Source: Gemmatimonadaceae bacterium
GTDB lineage: Bacteria; Gemmatimonadota; Gemmatimonadetes; Gemmatimonadales; Gemmatimonadaceae
Assembly: GCA_016742275.1 (NCBI GenBank)
Contig: JACVCD010000001.1
Location: forward strand, 124,001 to 188,000
Length of the DNA: 64,000 nucleotides
Reading direction: 5' to 3'
Position 1 is the stretch's first letter. The number at the start of each line of letters is the position of its first letter. The notes beneath the pieces are model-generated. The model searched no databases and was not told the DNA's origin. It saw only the letters and a program-made list of their open reading frames with translations. The translations under genes and the position numbers were made by a program. Positions 44,564 through 55,533 of this stretch are shown here, piece by piece.

Positions 44564-47500
44564 TCAGTCTCCGACTTCTGGTGTCAGTGTCGCCGAACCC
44601 ATTGGATTGGCGACCTGCGCACCCGTGATCTTGCGTGACACCCAGGCACCCATCTGCTCGAAGTAGGTATAGACCACCGGCACAACGAGCAGCGTGAGCA
44701 CTGTGGAGGTGATAAGGCCACCGATTACAGCACGTCCCATAGGAGCCCGGAACTCGCCGCCTTCACCGGTGCCCAACGCCACCGGAATCATGCCGGCAAT
44801 CATGGCCAGTGTGGTCATGAGAATCGGGCGCAATCGCACTTCTCCGGCTTCGATGAGCGCCGTGCGCATGTCCATCCCTTCGCGGCGACGTTGATTCGCG
44901 TTGTCGATGAGCAGGATCGCGTTCTTGACCACGAGGCCCACCAGAAGAATCACACCGATCATGCTCATGATGTTGAGCGTGTCGCCGGTGATCAGGAGAC
45001 CCAGTAGCACACCAATGAGCGCCAGCGGCACCGATGCCATGATGGCCAATGGTTGTACGAACGAACCGAACTGCGACGCCAGCACGAGATAGATGAGCAC
45101 AATGGCGAGCACGAGTGACTCAACTACGTAGCCGGCCGTTTCCTGCAGCTGTTCCGTGTCACCGCCCAAGGACACCGTGTAGCCCGCAGGCAGTGTCATG
45201 CCACTCACGCGCTGCTGAATGGCACTCGAGACGTCGCTGAGGTTGGCATCGGGCGCGAGATTGGCGGCGATCGTCGCAACACGTGCCAATGCTTCGCGGT
45301 CGATCTGTGCCGGCCCGACACCTTCCTGCAGCGCGGCAACATCACCCAACGGAACGGTGATCGTTCCTGCCACACCTTCGCGCGTGCGAGTGGTGGCAAT
45401 GGGCAACGATGCAATGCGATCAGCCGTGGTTCTCGCGGCGGCCGGCAGTCGCACCACGACATCATGCGATTCGCCCGTCGGATCCTCCCACGTCGTGGCC
45501 GTCTGTCCAGCGAGCAGCGGAGAAATCGTGCTGGCGAGTACGCTGGCATTGAGACCGAGATCGCTGGCCTTGTCGATATCGACTTGCAATCGCAGCTCGG
45601 GCTTTGGATCACCGAGCGACGATTCGACTTCGATGGCACCTGGCACCTGCTGCACTTCCTTCATGACCTGCGCCGACAGTTCCTGCAATCGAACGACATC
45701 GGGACCACGCACGGCGATCTGCAGTGGTTTGACAGCACCACCAAGTCCGCCGTCCTCCAGCACCGACGCCTCAACCCCATAGATGCGTGTCAGTGCCGTG
45801 CGCGCTTCGGCCATGAGCTGCATCTGCGTATAGGCGCGCTGATCACGTGGCACGAGCTTCACGTAGACATCACCGCGAGTAACTGAGCCCGTCACGCCAG
45901 CGCCAACGGTGGCGTAGGTGTAGTCGACACCCGTAAGACCACGCAGCACTTCTGCTACTTCGCGCGCCTTGCTTTCACCGTAGGCGAGCGATGAGCCGAC
46001 CGGTGTCTTGAACGTGACCATGAAGGCCGAGGAGTCCTGAGCTGGCTGGAAGGCACCGCCGATGAGCGGGAAGAGTGCCAACGCGCCAACAAAGCTCGCA
46101 CCAGCAATGCCAAGCGTCGTGAGACGATGGCCAAGCGCCCACGTGATGATCTTGCGATAGGCGCGGGCAATTCGGTCGAGCGCGAGATTGAGTCGCGCGA
46201 TCAGTCGCGTTACCGGATTGCGGGATGTGAGGCCTGAGTTGTGCACGTGCGCCGTGTGGCCCGCGCCACCGCTCCAATGGGCGGCCAGCATGGGTACCAG
46301 CGTGAATGATACGAGCAGCGAAACGAGGACGGCCCAGGCGATGGCCATACCGAACTCGAAGAAGAACTTGCCGATGATGCCGCCCATAAAGGCAACCGGC
46401 ACGAACACCGCGACCAGCGTGAGCGTGGTGGCCATTACGGCCAGGAAGATTTCCTTGGTGCCGCGGAAGGCCGCGACGTAGGGTCCTTCACCGAGCTCGC
46501 GTCGACGCACGATGTTCTCAATGACCACGATGGCGTCGTCGATCAGGATACCGATCGACAGCGACAGCGCCATCAGGGTCATGATATTCAGCGTGAAGCC
46601 AAGAACGGCGAACAGAATGAACGTACTGACCACGGACACGGGCAACGACAGTGCCGTGATGGTGGTAGCGCGTCCGTCGTTGAGGAACAGGAACACAATG
46701 GCCACCGTGAGGATGGCACCGAGAATGAGTTCGTGCTCTACCGAGTCGACCGACTGGCGGATGGTGACGGAGTTGTCGCGTACGACGGAGAGCTTGGCGC
46801 TCGCCGGGAGCGTGCTTTCGAGTCGCTTGAGCGCACGCTGTACACCGTCGGCCACAGCAACCGTATTGCCGCCGGCCACCTTGAGCAGATCGATACCAAC
46901 GGCACGCCGTCCGTCCACCAGCGCCATACTGCGCGCCTCTTCGGTGCTATCCGATACGGTCGCGAGATCACCAAGACGCACGGCACCACCCGGACGCTGC
47001 GCCACAATCACACGCGAAAACTGCTCCGGATCGCGAATCTTACCCACGACACGCACGATGGCTTCGCGATTCGCCTCCTCTACACGACCGGCTGGGATAT
47101 CGAGGTTCTGCTGACGCAGTGCCGTCATGACCTCAGATACCGTGACCCCACGTGCCTGCATCGCCGCCGGATCAAGCAGCACCTGGACTTCACGGGCCAG
47201 ACCACCGGTAATCTGCACGCGGCCGACACCGTCCACACCTTCAAGCGCGCGACGGATGTCGCCATCGGCGAGCGTGGTGAGAGCACCGATACTGAGTGAA
47301 TCCGACGCGAGCGCCAGCGACACAATGGGCTGGTCGGCCGGGTCGAACTGCTGCACCACGGGTGGATCGATGTCCGTTGGCAGCTCGCGACGAATCTGTT
47401 CGATCTTGGAGCGCACATCCGCCGTGGCGGCATCGATGTTCGTGCCGAGCTTGAACTGCACGACGATGGAGCTCACACCTTCGAGCGATGTGGAGGTGAT

Positions 47501-47821
47501 CTTGTCCACTCCACTCGTGGGGTTCACCGCTTCTTCGATACGCTTGGTGAGATCACGCTCCACCGATTCCGTGCTGGCGCCCGTCCAGGTGGTCTGGATG
47601 GACACGATGGGAATCGATACATCAGGGAACTGGTCGACGGCGAGACGTCGGAACGAGAAGAGTCCGAGCACCATGAGTCCAACCATGATCATGGTGGTGA
47701 ACACCGGTTGATTGATGGCGACACCGATCAATCCACCGGCGTTCTTGCGGACGTCCTGCTCTTCGGCTTCGCGCGACGCCTGCGTCGTTCCGTCTGTCGT
47801 GTCGCGCATATGGTCGCTCAT
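44564..47821 (-). CDS. RND-family multidrug efflux pump (HAE1/AcrB-like), 1085 aa
   Basis: Twelve-helix RND protein. Proton-relay residues are present: the Asp pair in TM4 ('[16 protein letters not shown]') and Lys in TM10 ('[15 protein letters not shown]'). The porter domains open with '[20 protein letters not shown]' and '[11 protein letters not shown]'. An ~30-residue charged cytoplasmic N-terminal extension precedes TM1 ('[20 protein letters not shown]'). It exports drugs or other toxic compounds as a trimer with the MFP and TolC-like proteins encoded upstream. Its start overlaps the MFP stop by four nt. Confidence 0.96.
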   Translation of the reverse strand: MSDHMRDTTDGTTQASREAEEQDVRKNAGGLIGVAINQPVFTTMIMVGLMVLGLFSFRRLAVDQFPDVSIPIVSIQTTWTGASTESVERDLTKRIEEAVNPTSGVDKITSTSLEGVSSIVVQFKLGTNIDAATADVRSKIEQIRRELPTDIDPPVVQQFDPADQPIVSLALASDSLSIGALTTLADGDIRRALEGVDGVGRVQITGGLAREVQVLLDPAAMQARGVTVSEVMTALRQQNLDIPAGRVEEANREAIVRVVGKIRDPEQFSRVIVAQRPGGAVRLGDLATVSDSTEEARSMALVDGRRAVGIDLLKVAGGNTVAVADGVQRALKRLESTLPASAKLSVVRDNSVTIRQSVDSVEHELILGAILTVAIVFLFLNDGRATTITALSLPVSVVSTFILFAVLGFTLNIMTLMALSLSIGILIDDAIVVIENIVRRRELGEGPYVAAFRGTKEIFLAVMATTLTLVAVFVPVAFMGGIIGKFFFEFGMAIAWAVLVSLLVSFTLVPMLAAHWSGGAGHTAHVHNSGLTSRNPVTRLIARLNLALDRIARAYRKIITWALGHRLTTLGIAGASFVGALALFPLIGGAFQPAQDSSAFMVTFKTPVGSSLAYGESKAREVAEVLRGLTGVDYTYATVGAGVTGSVTRGDVYVKLVPRDQRAYTQMQLMAEARTALTRIYGVEASVLEDGGLGGAVKPLQIAVRGPDVVRLQELSAQVMKEVQQVPGAIEVESSLGDPKPELRLQVDIDKASDLGLNASVLASTISPLLAGQTATTWEDPTGESHDVVVRLPAAARTTADRIASLPIATTRTREGVAGTITVPLGDVAALQEGVGPAQIDREALARVATIAANLAPDANLSDVSSAIQQRVSGMTLPAGYTVSLGGDTEQLQETAGYVVESLVLAIVLIYLVLASQFGSFVQPLAIMASVPLALIGVLLGLLITGDTLNIMSMIGVILLVGLVVKNAILLIDNANQRRREGMDMRTALIEAGEVRLRPILMTTLAMIAGMIPVALGTGEGGEFRAPMGRAVIGGLITSTVLTLLVVPVVYTYFEQMGAWVSRKITGAQVANPMGSATLTPEVGD

Positions 47822-49047
47822 GACGGATTGCCTCCGGTGGACGCGATGCGCACCGGCATGGCATCACGCGGTGAACCGCCGGGAGCCACCAACACCATGG
47901 CACCATCGGTGAGACCGGAGCGGATTTCGATCAGACCAGACTCGGAATCGCGGGCGCCCACCGTAACCACCTGACGACGGAGATGCGTGCCGTCCACGAC
48001 ATACACGACCTGTTCTTTTCCTTCGGTGCGCACAGCAACGACCGGAACCGCCAACATCTTGTCGTTCGCAGCTGCACTGTTCGACGTGCTAGCGCTCACC
48101 TGAATACGACCGGTTGCAAAAAGACCGGCGACGACCCGCTCGCGACGATTGTCGACGCGGATGTAGACGGTGACCTGACGCGTGGCCGGATCGGCGACGG
48201 GATCGACACGATCCACGCGGCCATTCAGTGTGCGACCAGGGTAGGATTCGAGTGTCAGCCGAACCGGCAGACCCACACGCACTCGCGCGGCATCAACAGC
48301 CGCAATATGTCCGGCGAGTTCGAGTTCGTCGGCATTGACGATGGTGAAGAGACGTGCGCCAGACTGCACGGCTTCACCGCTCGATACGATTTTTTCGCTG
48401 ACCTGACCGCCGATTGGCGAGATGATATTCGCGCGATCGAGCGTTTCACGCGCCTGCGCCAATTGCGCGCGCGCCGCATCCCGGGCCGCACCCGCATTGA
48501 CGAAATCCTGCTGCGAGGCTGCACCACGCTTGTAGAGCGTGTCGATGGCTACGAGATCACGTTCGCGCGCCGCCAGGGCAGCTTCAGCGCTGGCCACCTG
48601 CGCGCGCATGGCACCCGATTCGAATGCCGTCAGCACCTGCCCGCGGCGCACTGCGGTACCGCGCTCGACACTCACACGTCCAAGCTGCCCGGCAATCTGC
48701 GCCTTGATCTCCACACGTTCGGCCGGATCGAGCGAACCTGTGACTTCCACGCCACTGGCGACGGCGCGGGATACCACCGGCGCGACATCACGTGCACCAA
48801 GGGTCAAGGTGGCATTGGCCGCGTCGTTGTCCACGGAGGCAGAAGCCACGGCCGCACTATCCACGCTGGCTGCTCCCGTCTTGTCACCACCACAGGCGGC
48901 AAGCACAGCGGATACGAGCAGCACGGGTACTACACGCCAATCACGACGCACCAGCAGGCTATTGGACTTCACGACGACCGATCCGAGAGAGTTTGGAGTG
49001 TTGAGTTGAAACAGTGGGAAGTCACGAGATGGAGTGCGGAGGCTCAT
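47818..49047 (-). CDS. RND efflux periplasmic adaptor (MFP/HlyD family) lipoprotein, up to 409 aa
   Basis: Start overlaps the TolC-like stop as ATGA. In that frame the lipoprotein signal (VLAACGG) begins only near residue 30; a GTG at 48972 would give a more standard signal, so either start is possible. Domains: lipoyl halves ('RVEIKAQIAGQLGRVSVERG' and 'ISPIGGQVSEKIVSSGEAV'), helical hairpin between, beta-barrel ('VRLTLESYPGRTLNGRVDRV') and membrane-proximal domain. It bridges the inner-membrane pump to the outer-membrane channel. Confidence 0.94.
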   Translation of the reverse strand: MSLRTPSRDFPLFQLNTPNSLGSVVVKSNSLLVRRDWRVVPVLLVSAVLAACGGDKTGAASVDSAAVASASVDNDAANATLTLGARDVAPVVSRAVASGVEVTGSLDPAERVEIKAQIAGQLGRVSVERGTAVRRGQVLTAFESGAMRAQVASAEAALAARERDLVAIDTLYKRGAASQQDFVNAGAARDAARAQLAQARETLDRANIISPIGGQVSEKIVSSGEAVQSGARLFTIVNADELELAGHIAAVDAARVRVGLPVRLTLESYPGRTLNGRVDRVDPVADPATRQVTVYIRVDNRRERVVAGLFATGRIQVSASTSNSAAANDKMLAVPVVAVRTEGKEQVVYVVDGTHLRRQVVTVGARDSESGLIEIRSGLTDGAMVLVAPGGSPRDAMPVRIASTGGNPS

Positions 49048-50660
49048 CGCATACCTCCCGACAAGGCAGCCGCAGGATCAGCAAGCAGTTCCGGTGTGGG
49101 AGCCACGCCGGCGGCGCGCAGAAAGCGCGACAGGGCACTGATGTAGTCAAAAACCGCCTGCGCTTCATTGGCCTGCGCCTGTCGCCACTGCAGTCGCGCA
49201 TCACTGACCTGAAGCGATGTGGTATTGCCCTTTTCATAGGCGAGCAGGGTCAGCTCATAGGACTCCGAAGCCTGGCGCGCTGTCTGACGGCGCGCGGCAA
49301 TGGCCGCCTGCGCGCGACCGATTTCTGCGCGCTGCTGCGTGAGGTCGAGTGTGGCCTGCTTCTCTGCCTGTGAGAGCTGCAACTGCGACTGACGAACCTG
49401 CTCACGCGCCAACTGCACATCGGCGCTACGCTGACCGCCGCTGAAGATCGGGACACTCACGCCAACGCCGACCGTCCAGCTATCGAGGAGATCCCCCCAT
49501 GCCGGAAGTCCGGCGGCGGGAAAGCCTTGCTTGCCAAATGCACCGGTGAGTGAGACGGTTGGCAGTGATGCGGCACGAGCAGCCGCAACCCGCTGCTCGT
49601 TGATGGTGACCTGGCGCCGCGCGATATCGAGAGCCGGCCGGCGGCGCGTCACGTCACGCGCGATGGCGTCGAGCGACGACTCGGAGGCCGGACGGAACTG
49701 ATCAATAGCCAGCGAGTCCACGAGACGTACCGGCGTGGCGAGTGGCAGATCGATCAGCCGCTTGAGATTGAGCGCGGCCAGATCGCGTGCGTTGAGTGCC
49801 TGCACGCGCTGTGGCTCGAGATTATCGCGATCCACCGAGGCACGAAGCACATCGAGTCGCGAGGCATTGCCCGCCGCCTCCCGAAGCCGAACCTGCTCGT
49901 ACTGCCGATCGGCCTCTTCATAGGCCGACGTGGCAATGTTGGCGAGGCGCTCGTTGAGCACGGCCGTGTTGTAGGCAATGACGATCTGCAGAATCACGTC
50001 GAGCGAGCGGTCGGACAGCTGCGACCGCTGCACACCCTCGATTTCACGCGCAGCCTTGAGTCCCGCGACGGCACGCCAGTCAAACACGGACTGACTAACA
50101 TTGAGCGTGCCCATGTAGGTATTGGCCTGACCGAGTGGCACATTCGAGAACAGTCCACCGAGGGCGCCAAGCGCGGCACTCGGTGTTCGACGCTCGAGAT
50201 AGGACAGACGCTCGAGAATGGAGCGCGTCGAGTCCGGAGAAAAGTTCAGGCTGTCGGGAATGCTGACGCCGCCCAACTGAAATGGCTGGCGAATAGCGCG
50301 CGAGTAATTGAGTTGCGCTGACAACTGCGGGAAGAGCGTCGATCGTGCAGACGAGATCTGCGCCTGCGCGGTGCGCAGCTGTGAGCGCGCGATACCGACG
50401 TCTTCGTTCAGCTTCGCTCCCATGGCGACCGCATCTGCCATGGTGAGATCGCGCACCGGGCCACTGGTGGTGGCACAGTCCTGCGCGATGGGGCGCGTGC
50501 AGGTGACAGCCGTTTGTGCATAGGCCGTGCGAGCGGGCGTCATGGCGAGCGTGAAAGCCAGAACGGCACCAGCGGTATTCATGTAAGCAGTTACAAACAC
50601 GCACGACGTACTGCGGCGACGCGTGCTCGTTTCGAGCGCTGAGTGTGGAGGGTGACGCAC
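49044..50660 (-). CDS. TolC-family outer-membrane efflux channel, up to 538 aa
   Basis: Two long helical repeats of the OEP type, with 'NTYMGTLNVSQSVFDWRAVA', 'QLSYSRAI'-like strands and 'GVGVSVPIFSGGQRSADVQL' marking the two beta-strand regions. The start is GTG at 50660 (RRR before the hydrophobic core) or ATG at 50582 (signal without basic residues); the former is favoured by the signal shape. It forms the trimeric exit channel for the RND pump. First gene of the operon, behind a good promoter. Confidence 0.92.
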   Translation of the reverse strand: MRHPPHSALETSTRRRSTSCVFVTAYMNTAGAVLAFTLAMTPARTAYAQTAVTCTRPIAQDCATTSGPVRDLTMADAVAMGAKLNEDVGIARSQLRTAQAQISSARSTLFPQLSAQLNYSRAIRQPFQLGGVSIPDSLNFSPDSTRSILERLSYLERRTPSAALGALGGLFSNVPLGQANTYMGTLNVSQSVFDWRAVAGLKAAREIEGVQRSQLSDRSLDVILQIVIAYNTAVLNERLANIATSAYEEADRQYEQVRLREAAGNASRLDVLRASVDRDNLEPQRVQALNARDLAALNLKRLIDLPLATPVRLVDSLAIDQFRPASESSLDAIARDVTRRRPALDIARRQVTINEQRVAAARAASLPTVSLTGAFGKQGFPAAGLPAWGDLLDSWTVGVGVSVPIFSGGQRSADVQLAREQVRQSQLQLSQAEKQATLDLTQQRAEIGRAQAAIAARRQTARQASESYELTLLAYEKGNTTSLQVSDARLQWRQAQANEAQAVFDYISALSRFLRAAGVAPTPELLADPAAALSGGMR

Positions 50661-50705
50661 GATTGGACTGGAATAAGTGAACTAGAAACTGCGTTCGACT
50701 TTTAA

Positions 50706-50734
50706 TATTTAGAACACACTGACTAGTACGTCAA
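50706..50734 (-). promoter_or_regulatory. Promoter and candidate TetR operator of the RND efflux operon
   Basis: TTGACG (50734-50729), 17-bp spacer, TAAATA (50711-50706) on the minus strand. A palindrome TGAC-N6-GTCA (50720-50733) covers the -35 box and spacer, the expected place for TetR-type repression. The region between the divergent genes is AT-rich relative to flanks. Confidence 0.7.
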
Positions 50735-50784
50735 GCCTAGAATACACACTTTACTTTTGTGACAGTTTGCTCCATTTTGCGGAT

Positions 50785-51411
50785 ATGAACGAATCATCCC
50801 CTGTGGTGACCCCCCGGTCCCCGCGCCAGGAGCGTGGACGCAAGCGGATGGACGAGATCCTCGACGCCGCCGAGCAGTTGTTCATGGAGGTTGGCATGGC
50901 GACCTCATCCATTCAGGAGATTGCCAAGCGAGCGGGATCATCCGTCGGATCCATTTACCACTTCTTCCCCACCAAGGACGCCATCATTGCCGCGTTGCGG
51001 GCGCGTCATGAGGAAGAAGGCAAAGTCGTGCGAGTGGCGATTCGCGCGGCGGTCGAGTCAGGCGCGCACCTGCCGCTCAAGGAATTCGTGGATCGGCTGA
51101 TGTCCCCGTTGGCCGATTTCGTCGAGCAGCGACCGGCCGCCTTCGTGTTGGGCGCAGCTGATGGTCCGTCGGCTCAACACAAGCACGCCAAGGACGATCC
51201 CACGCTGGACGACGCCATGCGAAGCGCGCTCCGCGTTCGCGATCCACACGTCAGCGCCGATGCTCTGGAGCGTCGCCTCAAGGTGTTCAAGACCATCGGG
51301 GGTGGTGTGGCGGAGCTCATGCTGGTCGCAGACGCGGCCGAACGCCGGGAGTATGTTGGCGAAATGAAACGCGCCGTGTACGGCTATCTGCTCACGCACG
51401 AACCGTCTTGA
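50785..51411 (+). CDS. TetR-family regulator divergent from the RND operon, 208 aa
   Basis: ATG at 50785 (MNESSPVVTPRSPRQERG) chosen over a TTG at 50767. Helix-turn-helix 'RMDEILDAAEQLFMEVGMAT', 'SIQEIAKRAGSSVGSIYHFF', 'PTKDAIIAAL' is typical TetR. The C-terminal domain is unassigned. The shared upstream region carries the efflux promoter with an embedded TGAC-N6-GTCA palindrome, so it probably represses the TolC-MFP-RND operon and possibly itself. Confidence 0.93.
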   Translation: MNESSPVVTPRSPRQERGRKRMDEILDAAEQLFMEVGMATSSIQEIAKRAGSSVGSIYHFFPTKDAIIAALRARHEEEGKVVRVAIRAAVESGAHLPLKEFVDRLMSPLADFVEQRPAAFVLGAADGPSAQHKHAKDDPTLDDAMRSALRVRDPHVSADALERRLKVFKTIGGGVAELMLVADAAERREYVGEMKRAVYGYLLTHEPS

Positions 51412-51439
51412 TACAATCCTGATATCCCGGGGCAGAACA

Positions 51440-51468
51440 TTGACCCCGAATTGATCGAGCAAATACGA
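51440..51468 (+). promoter_or_regulatory. Possible promoter of the kdp operon
   Basis: TTGACC, 17-bp spacer, ATACGA. The -10 is poor, as expected for a promoter that needs an activator such as KdpE. It overlaps a CGGGG/CCCCG inverted repeat (51428-51448). Confidence 0.35.
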
Positions 51469-51495
51469 GGCTTCGGATGTCCTTCATCCGGAGCC
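51469..51495 (+). terminator. Hairpin between tetR and kdp genes
   Basis: GGCTTCGGATG / CATCCGGAGCC, 11 bp with one G-U, five-base loop, then TTCGTTGTTGTTG. It may end tetR transcripts. Its 3' arm contains the GGAG that would serve the next small ORF, so it could also mask that ribosome binding site. Confidence 0.55.
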
Positions 51496-51499
51496 TTCG

Positions 51500-51589
51500 T
51501 TGTTGTTGTCCGATCTGATCGCACTCGCCGTACTGGCGGCTCTTGTCGCCGCCACGCTGGCGTTCCGTCATCTCCTCGAGCGGTTGTGA
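51500..51589 (+). CDS. Small one-helix membrane ORF ahead of kdpF, ~29 aa
   Basis: TTG start six bases after GGAG, then 'SDLIALAVLAALVAATLAF' (one transmembrane helix) and a basic end 'RHLLERL'. It stops seven nt before kdpF, and its stop overlaps the kdpF ribosome binding site (TGAGGAG), so coupling is likely. The layout is like KdpF itself, so it may be a second small stabilising subunit or a leader. Unrecognised by name. Confidence 0.5.
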   Translation: MLLSDLIALAVLAALVAATLAFRHLLERL

Positions 51590-51596
51590 GGAGCGT

Positions 51597-51689
51597 ATGA
51601 CATTGCTCTACGGAATCGTCGCCATCGTGGCGATTGCCCTCTTCGTGTACTTGCTGGTGGCCTTGCTGGCGCCGGAGGTGCTCGAATGA
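51597..51689 (+). CDS. kdpF: KdpF, small subunit of the K+-transporting ATPase, 30 aa
   Basis: A single transmembrane helix ('IVAIVAIALFVYLLVALLAPE') with the typical 'YLLVALLAPE' motif of KdpF. AGGAG lies just before the ATG. The stop overlaps the kdpA start as ATGA. It stabilises the KdpABC complex in the inner membrane. Confidence 0.9.
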   Translation: MTLLYGIVAIVAIALFVYLLVALLAPEVLE

Positions 51690-53479
51690 ACGCGCTTTCG
51701 CCTCATGCGCTGATCGAGCTGACGCTTGTGCTGGGTCTCACGCTCGCTCTGGCATTTCCTCTCGGCAAATGGACGGCCAGAGTACTCGAGCCAGGCAATC
51801 GTCCATTGCCATTGGCTGGACTCGAACGCGGCATCCACCGATTGCTCGGTGTCGACGCCACACACGACATGACCTGGACGGCCTACGCCGGTGTCGTGGT
51901 ATCGCTCACCGCATTGGGGACGCTGCTGCTCTATGCCCTGCTGCGTCTGCAGGGGGTGCTGCCGCTCAATGGCGACGGTCTTGGTGGGCTGGCACCGCTG
52001 CTCGCGCTCAACACCGCCATCAGCTTCGCCACCAATACGAACTGGCAAGCCTATGGCGGCGAGAGCACCATGAGCACGCTGACGCAGGCCATTGGTCTCA
52101 CCATGCAGAACTTCCTGTCCGCAGCGGTCGGTACCGCGGTGCTGGCAGCACTCGTACGCGGCCTTGTACGGCGCCAGACACGAATGCTCGGCAATGCGTG
52201 GGCCGATATCGTGCGCATCACGCTGTACCTCCTGCTTCCACTCTCTTTTGTCCTGGCGCTGCTGCTCGTCTGGCAGGGAGTACCGCAGACAGTCGAAGCA
52301 AGTCGTCAGGTCACCACCGTCGAAGCGACGGTCGCCGAAGCAACGGTTCTGAACGACAGTACCGCGCACGGTCAGCAGATCCCGCTCGGCATGGTTGCAT
52401 CGCAGATCGCGATCAAGCAACTCGGCACGAATGGCGGCGGATTCTACAACGCCAATTCCGCGCATCCACTCGAGAACCCTACTCCGCTCAGTAATCTGCT
52501 GCAGGTCGTCAGCATCATCCTGCTACCAGCAGCACTGTGTGTGGCGTTTGGTCATCTGGTGGGCGATCGCAGGCAAGGCACGGCCATTCTGTCGGCCATG
52601 ACCATCATCCTGATTGCCTGCGCATTGCCCACGATCGCAGCAGAACAGATCGGTACGCCACGACTCCACGACGCTGGTGTGATGATGCAGGCGGACGCCA
52701 TGCAATCCGGCGGCAATATGGAAGGCAAGGAGGTGCGGTACGGTACTGCGAGTTCCGCGATCTGGTCCGTGGTAACCACCGCCGCGTCGAATGGATCGGT
52801 CAATGCCATGCATGACTCCTTCACGCCGTTGGGTGGCCTCTTCCCGATGTGGCTCATGCAGTTGGGAGAGGTGGTGTTTGGCGGTGTAGGCTCCGGTCTC
52901 TACGGCATGCTGGTCTTTGTCATGCTGGCAATTTTTCTGGCCGGTTTGATGGTCGGTCGTACACCGGAGTATCTGGGCAAGAAGATCGAAGCGCGGGACA
53001 TCAAACTCGCCGCGCTGGTGGTGTTGCTGCCAAGTGCGTTCGTGCTCATCGGCACCGCGGCGTCGCTGGGCACAGCAGCCGGTCAGGCGGGGATCTTCAA
53101 TCGCGGCGCGCACGGGCTATCCGAAGTGCTTTACGCACTCTCGAGTGCCGCCAACAACAACGGCAGCGCGTTTGGTGGACTTGGTGGCAACGCTACCTGG
53201 TACAACCTGCTGCTCGGTATTGCCATGTGGATCGGCCGTCTCTTCGTGATCGTGCCAGTGCTCGCCCTCGCTGGATCGATGGCCAACAAACGTGCGGTGG
53301 CCCCAGGCCCCGGCACCCTTCCCACCACCGGACCGGTTTTCGTCGTGCTGATCATCGGCACCGTGCTGCTGGTTGGCGCACTCACCTTCATCCCGGCATT
53401 GGCGCTCGGCCCTATCGCCGAACAGCTGCAACTGCAGTCCCAGCTGCAATCGCACGCGCAACTCGTGGGGGGAGTCTGA
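51686..53479 (+). CDS. kdpA: K+-transporting ATPase subunit A, 597 aa
   Basis: K+-binding, channel-like subunit of the high-affinity KdpFABC pump, derived from the SKT transporter family. Ten helices predicted. Conserved selectivity-filter regions are visible: '[15 protein letters not shown]', '[20 protein letters not shown]', '[19 protein letters not shown]' and '[18 protein letters not shown]'. The four pore loops are complete. Length is normal. KdpB follows after one nt, KdpF precedes. Confidence 0.97.
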   Translation: MNALSPHALIELTLVLGLTLALAFPLGKWTARVLEPGNRPLPLAGLERGIHRLLGVDATHDMTWTAYAGVVVSLTALGTLLLYALLRLQGVLPLNGDGLGGLAPLLALNTAISFATNTNWQAYGGESTMSTLTQAIGLTMQNFLSAAVGTAVLAALVRGLVRRQTRMLGNAWADIVRITLYLLLPLSFVLALLLVWQGVPQTVEASRQVTTVEATVAEATVLNDSTAHGQQIPLGMVASQIAIKQLGTNGGGFYNANSAHPLENPTPLSNLLQVVSIILLPAALCVAFGHLVGDRRQGTAILSAMTIILIACALPTIAAEQIGTPRLHDAGVMMQADAMQSGGNMEGKEVRYGTASSAIWSVVTTAASNGSVNAMHDSFTPLGGLFPMWLMQLGEVVFGGVGSGLYGMLVFVMLAIFLAGLMVGRTPEYLGKKIEARDIKLAALVVLLPSAFVLIGTAASLGTAAGQAGIFNRGAHGLSEVLYALSSAANNNGSAFGGLGGNATWYNLLLGIAMWIGRLFVIVPVLALAGSMANKRAVAPGPGTLPTTGPVFVVLIIGTVLLVGALTFIPALALGPIAEQLQLQSQLQSHAQLVGGV

Positions 53480-53480
53480 A

Positions 53481-55523
53481 ATGACACAAACGACAAGGAC
53501 CGAGCGAAGCGCAGATATCAGGATTGCCCTTCGCGAAGCGGTTCGCAAACTGCATCCGCGAGTGATGCGCCGGAATCCGGTGATGATGGTGGTGTGGGTT
53601 GGCGCCGTGCTCACCACACTACTGGCAACCACCAACCTCCAGGGAGACGCGGTATTCGCCGCCGCGATTTCGGTGTGGCTGTGGTTGACCGTGTTGTTCG
53701 GAAACTTCGCTGAAGCGCTGGCGGAGGGTCGTGGCCGTGCACAGGCCGATGCATTGCGGGCCAGTCGTGTATCACTGATGGCGCGACGACTCAATGCACC
53801 ACCGTCGGTGCTCGACTACTCGGTGGTTCCCGCCACATCCCTGGTGAAGGGTGATGTGTTTCATGTGGCCGCAGGAGAAACCATTGCCGCCGATGGCGAG
53901 ATCATCGATGGTGTGGCTTCGGTGGACGAGAGTGCCATTACCGGAGAGAGCGCACCAGTCATTCGCGAAAGCGGTGGTGATCGTTCGGCCGTGACAGGTG
54001 GAACGCGTGTGCTCTCCGATTGGCTGGTCGTACGCGTCACGGCCAATCAGGGGGAGAGTTTTCTCGATCGCATGATCGGCCTCATTGAAGCAGGTACGCG
54101 CCGCAAAACTCCGAACGAAGTGGCACTTGAGATCCTGCTGGCGGCGCTCAGCCTGGTGTTTCTGCTTGCAGTAGCAACCTTGCTCCCGATGTCCGCATGG
54201 AGTGTGCAGGAGACCGGTCGTGGTACGCCGGTTACCATCACTGTGCTGGTGGCGTTGTTGGTGTGTCTCATTCCTACCACGATCGGCGGCCTGCTCTCGG
54301 CCATTGGTATCGCAGGCATGGATCGCATGATCCGCAAGAATGTCATTGCGACGAGTGGTCGTGCGGTCGAAGCCGCAGGTGATGTCGACGTGCTGTTGCT
54401 CGACAAGACCGGCACCATCACACTCGGCAATCGTCAGGCGGTGGCATTTCACCCAGCCGCTGGAGTGAAGCCTGACCATCTCGCGGAAGCCGCGCAATTG
54501 GCTTCACTGGCGGATGAGACGCCGGAAGGTCGCAGCATCGTGGTGCTCGCCAAGGAGCGCCATGGATTGCGAGCGCGTGAATTGTCGCCGTCGTCAGCAA
54601 CGTTTGTCCCTTTCAGTGCCGAAACTCGCATGAGTGGTGTGGATGTCGAAGGGCGCCACATCAGGAAAGGGGCCGTCGATGCCATCACGCGCGCGTCAGG
54701 TGGCGTGCTCGCTCCCGATGTGGATACAACGGTGCAACGCATTGCACGCGCAGGGGGCACACCACTACTGGTACTCGAAGCACAACAGGTGCTGGGTGTG
54801 GTAGAGCTCAAGGATATCGTGAAAGGCGGCATCCGTGAACGGTTCGCCGAACTACGTGGCATGGGCATTCGCACGGTGATGATTACCGGCGACAATCCGT
54901 TGACCGCGGCCGCCATCGCGGCTGAAGCCGGCGTCGATGACTTTCTCGCGCAGGCGACACCGGAAGACAAGCTCTCGCTGATCCGTCGCTATCAGGCCGA
55001 AGGTCATCTGGTGGCCATGACCGGTGATGGCACCAACGATGCGCCCGCGCTGGCACAAGCAGACGTTGCGGTCGCCATGAACTCCGGGACGCAGGCCGCC
55101 AAGGAAGCTGGCAACATGGTGGACCTCGACAGCAATCCCACGAAACTCATCGAGATCGTGGAGACCGGAAAACAGATGCTCATGACCCGTGGTGCACTGA
55201 CCACGTTCAGCACGGCTAATGATGTCGCAAAGTATTTCGCGATCATTCCGGCGGCGTTCGTCTCCACGTATCCGGCGCTGTCGGCCCTCAACATCATGGG
55301 CCTCGCGTCGCCGACCAGTGCAGTGCTGTCGGCCGTGATCTTCAACGCGCTCATCATCGTGGGCTTGGTCCCGCTTGCCCTGCGTGGCGTGACGTTCCGT
55401 CCGTTGGGAGCCGCCGCGCTACTCCGACGCAATCTGCTGGTTTACGGTCTGGGCGGTGTGCTGGCGCCATTCGTGGGCATCAAGGTCATAGACCTGCTGC
55501 TCGTCACGCTGCATCTGGTTTGA
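53481..55523 (+). CDS. kdpB: K+-transporting P-type ATPase subunit B, 680 aa
   Basis: The start at 53481 follows GGGGGGAG; the longer open frame overlaps kdpA and is rejected. P-type ATPase: phosphorylated Asp308 in '[13 protein letters not shown]', TGES-type actuator '[11 protein letters not shown]', hinge '[20 protein letters not shown]' and the P-domain '[10 protein letters not shown]'. It hydrolyses ATP to drive K+ uptake through KdpA. Conserved '[15 protein letters not shown]' is the KdpB-specific stretch. Confidence 0.98.
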   Translation: MTQTTRTERSADIRIALREAVRKLHPRVMRRNPVMMVVWVGAVLTTLLATTNLQGDAVFAAAISVWLWLTVLFGNFAEALAEGRGRAQADALRASRVSLMARRLNAPPSVLDYSVVPATSLVKGDVFHVAAGETIAADGEIIDGVASVDESAITGESAPVIRESGGDRSAVTGGTRVLSDWLVVRVTANQGESFLDRMIGLIEAGTRRKTPNEVALEILLAALSLVFLLAVATLLPMSAWSVQETGRGTPVTITVLVALLVCLIPTTIGGLLSAIGIAGMDRMIRKNVIATSGRAVEAAGDVDVLLLDKTGTITLGNRQAVAFHPAAGVKPDHLAEAAQLASLADETPEGRSIVVLAKERHGLRARELSPSSATFVPFSAETRMSGVDVEGRHIRKGAVDAITRASGGVLAPDVDTTVQRIARAGGTPLLVLEAQQVLGVVELKDIVKGGIRERFAELRGMGIRTVMITGDNPLTAAAIAAEAGVDDFLAQATPEDKLSLIRRYQAEGHLVAMTGDGTNDAPALAQADVAVAMNSGTQAAKEAGNMVDLDSNPTKLIEIVETGKQMLMTRGALTTFSTANDVAKYFAIIPAAFVSTYPALSALNIMGLASPTSAVLSAVIFNALIIVGLVPLALRGVTFRPLGAAALLRRNLLVYGLGGVLAPFVGIKVIDLLLVTLHLV

Positions 55524-55533
55524 GGAGTTCATC

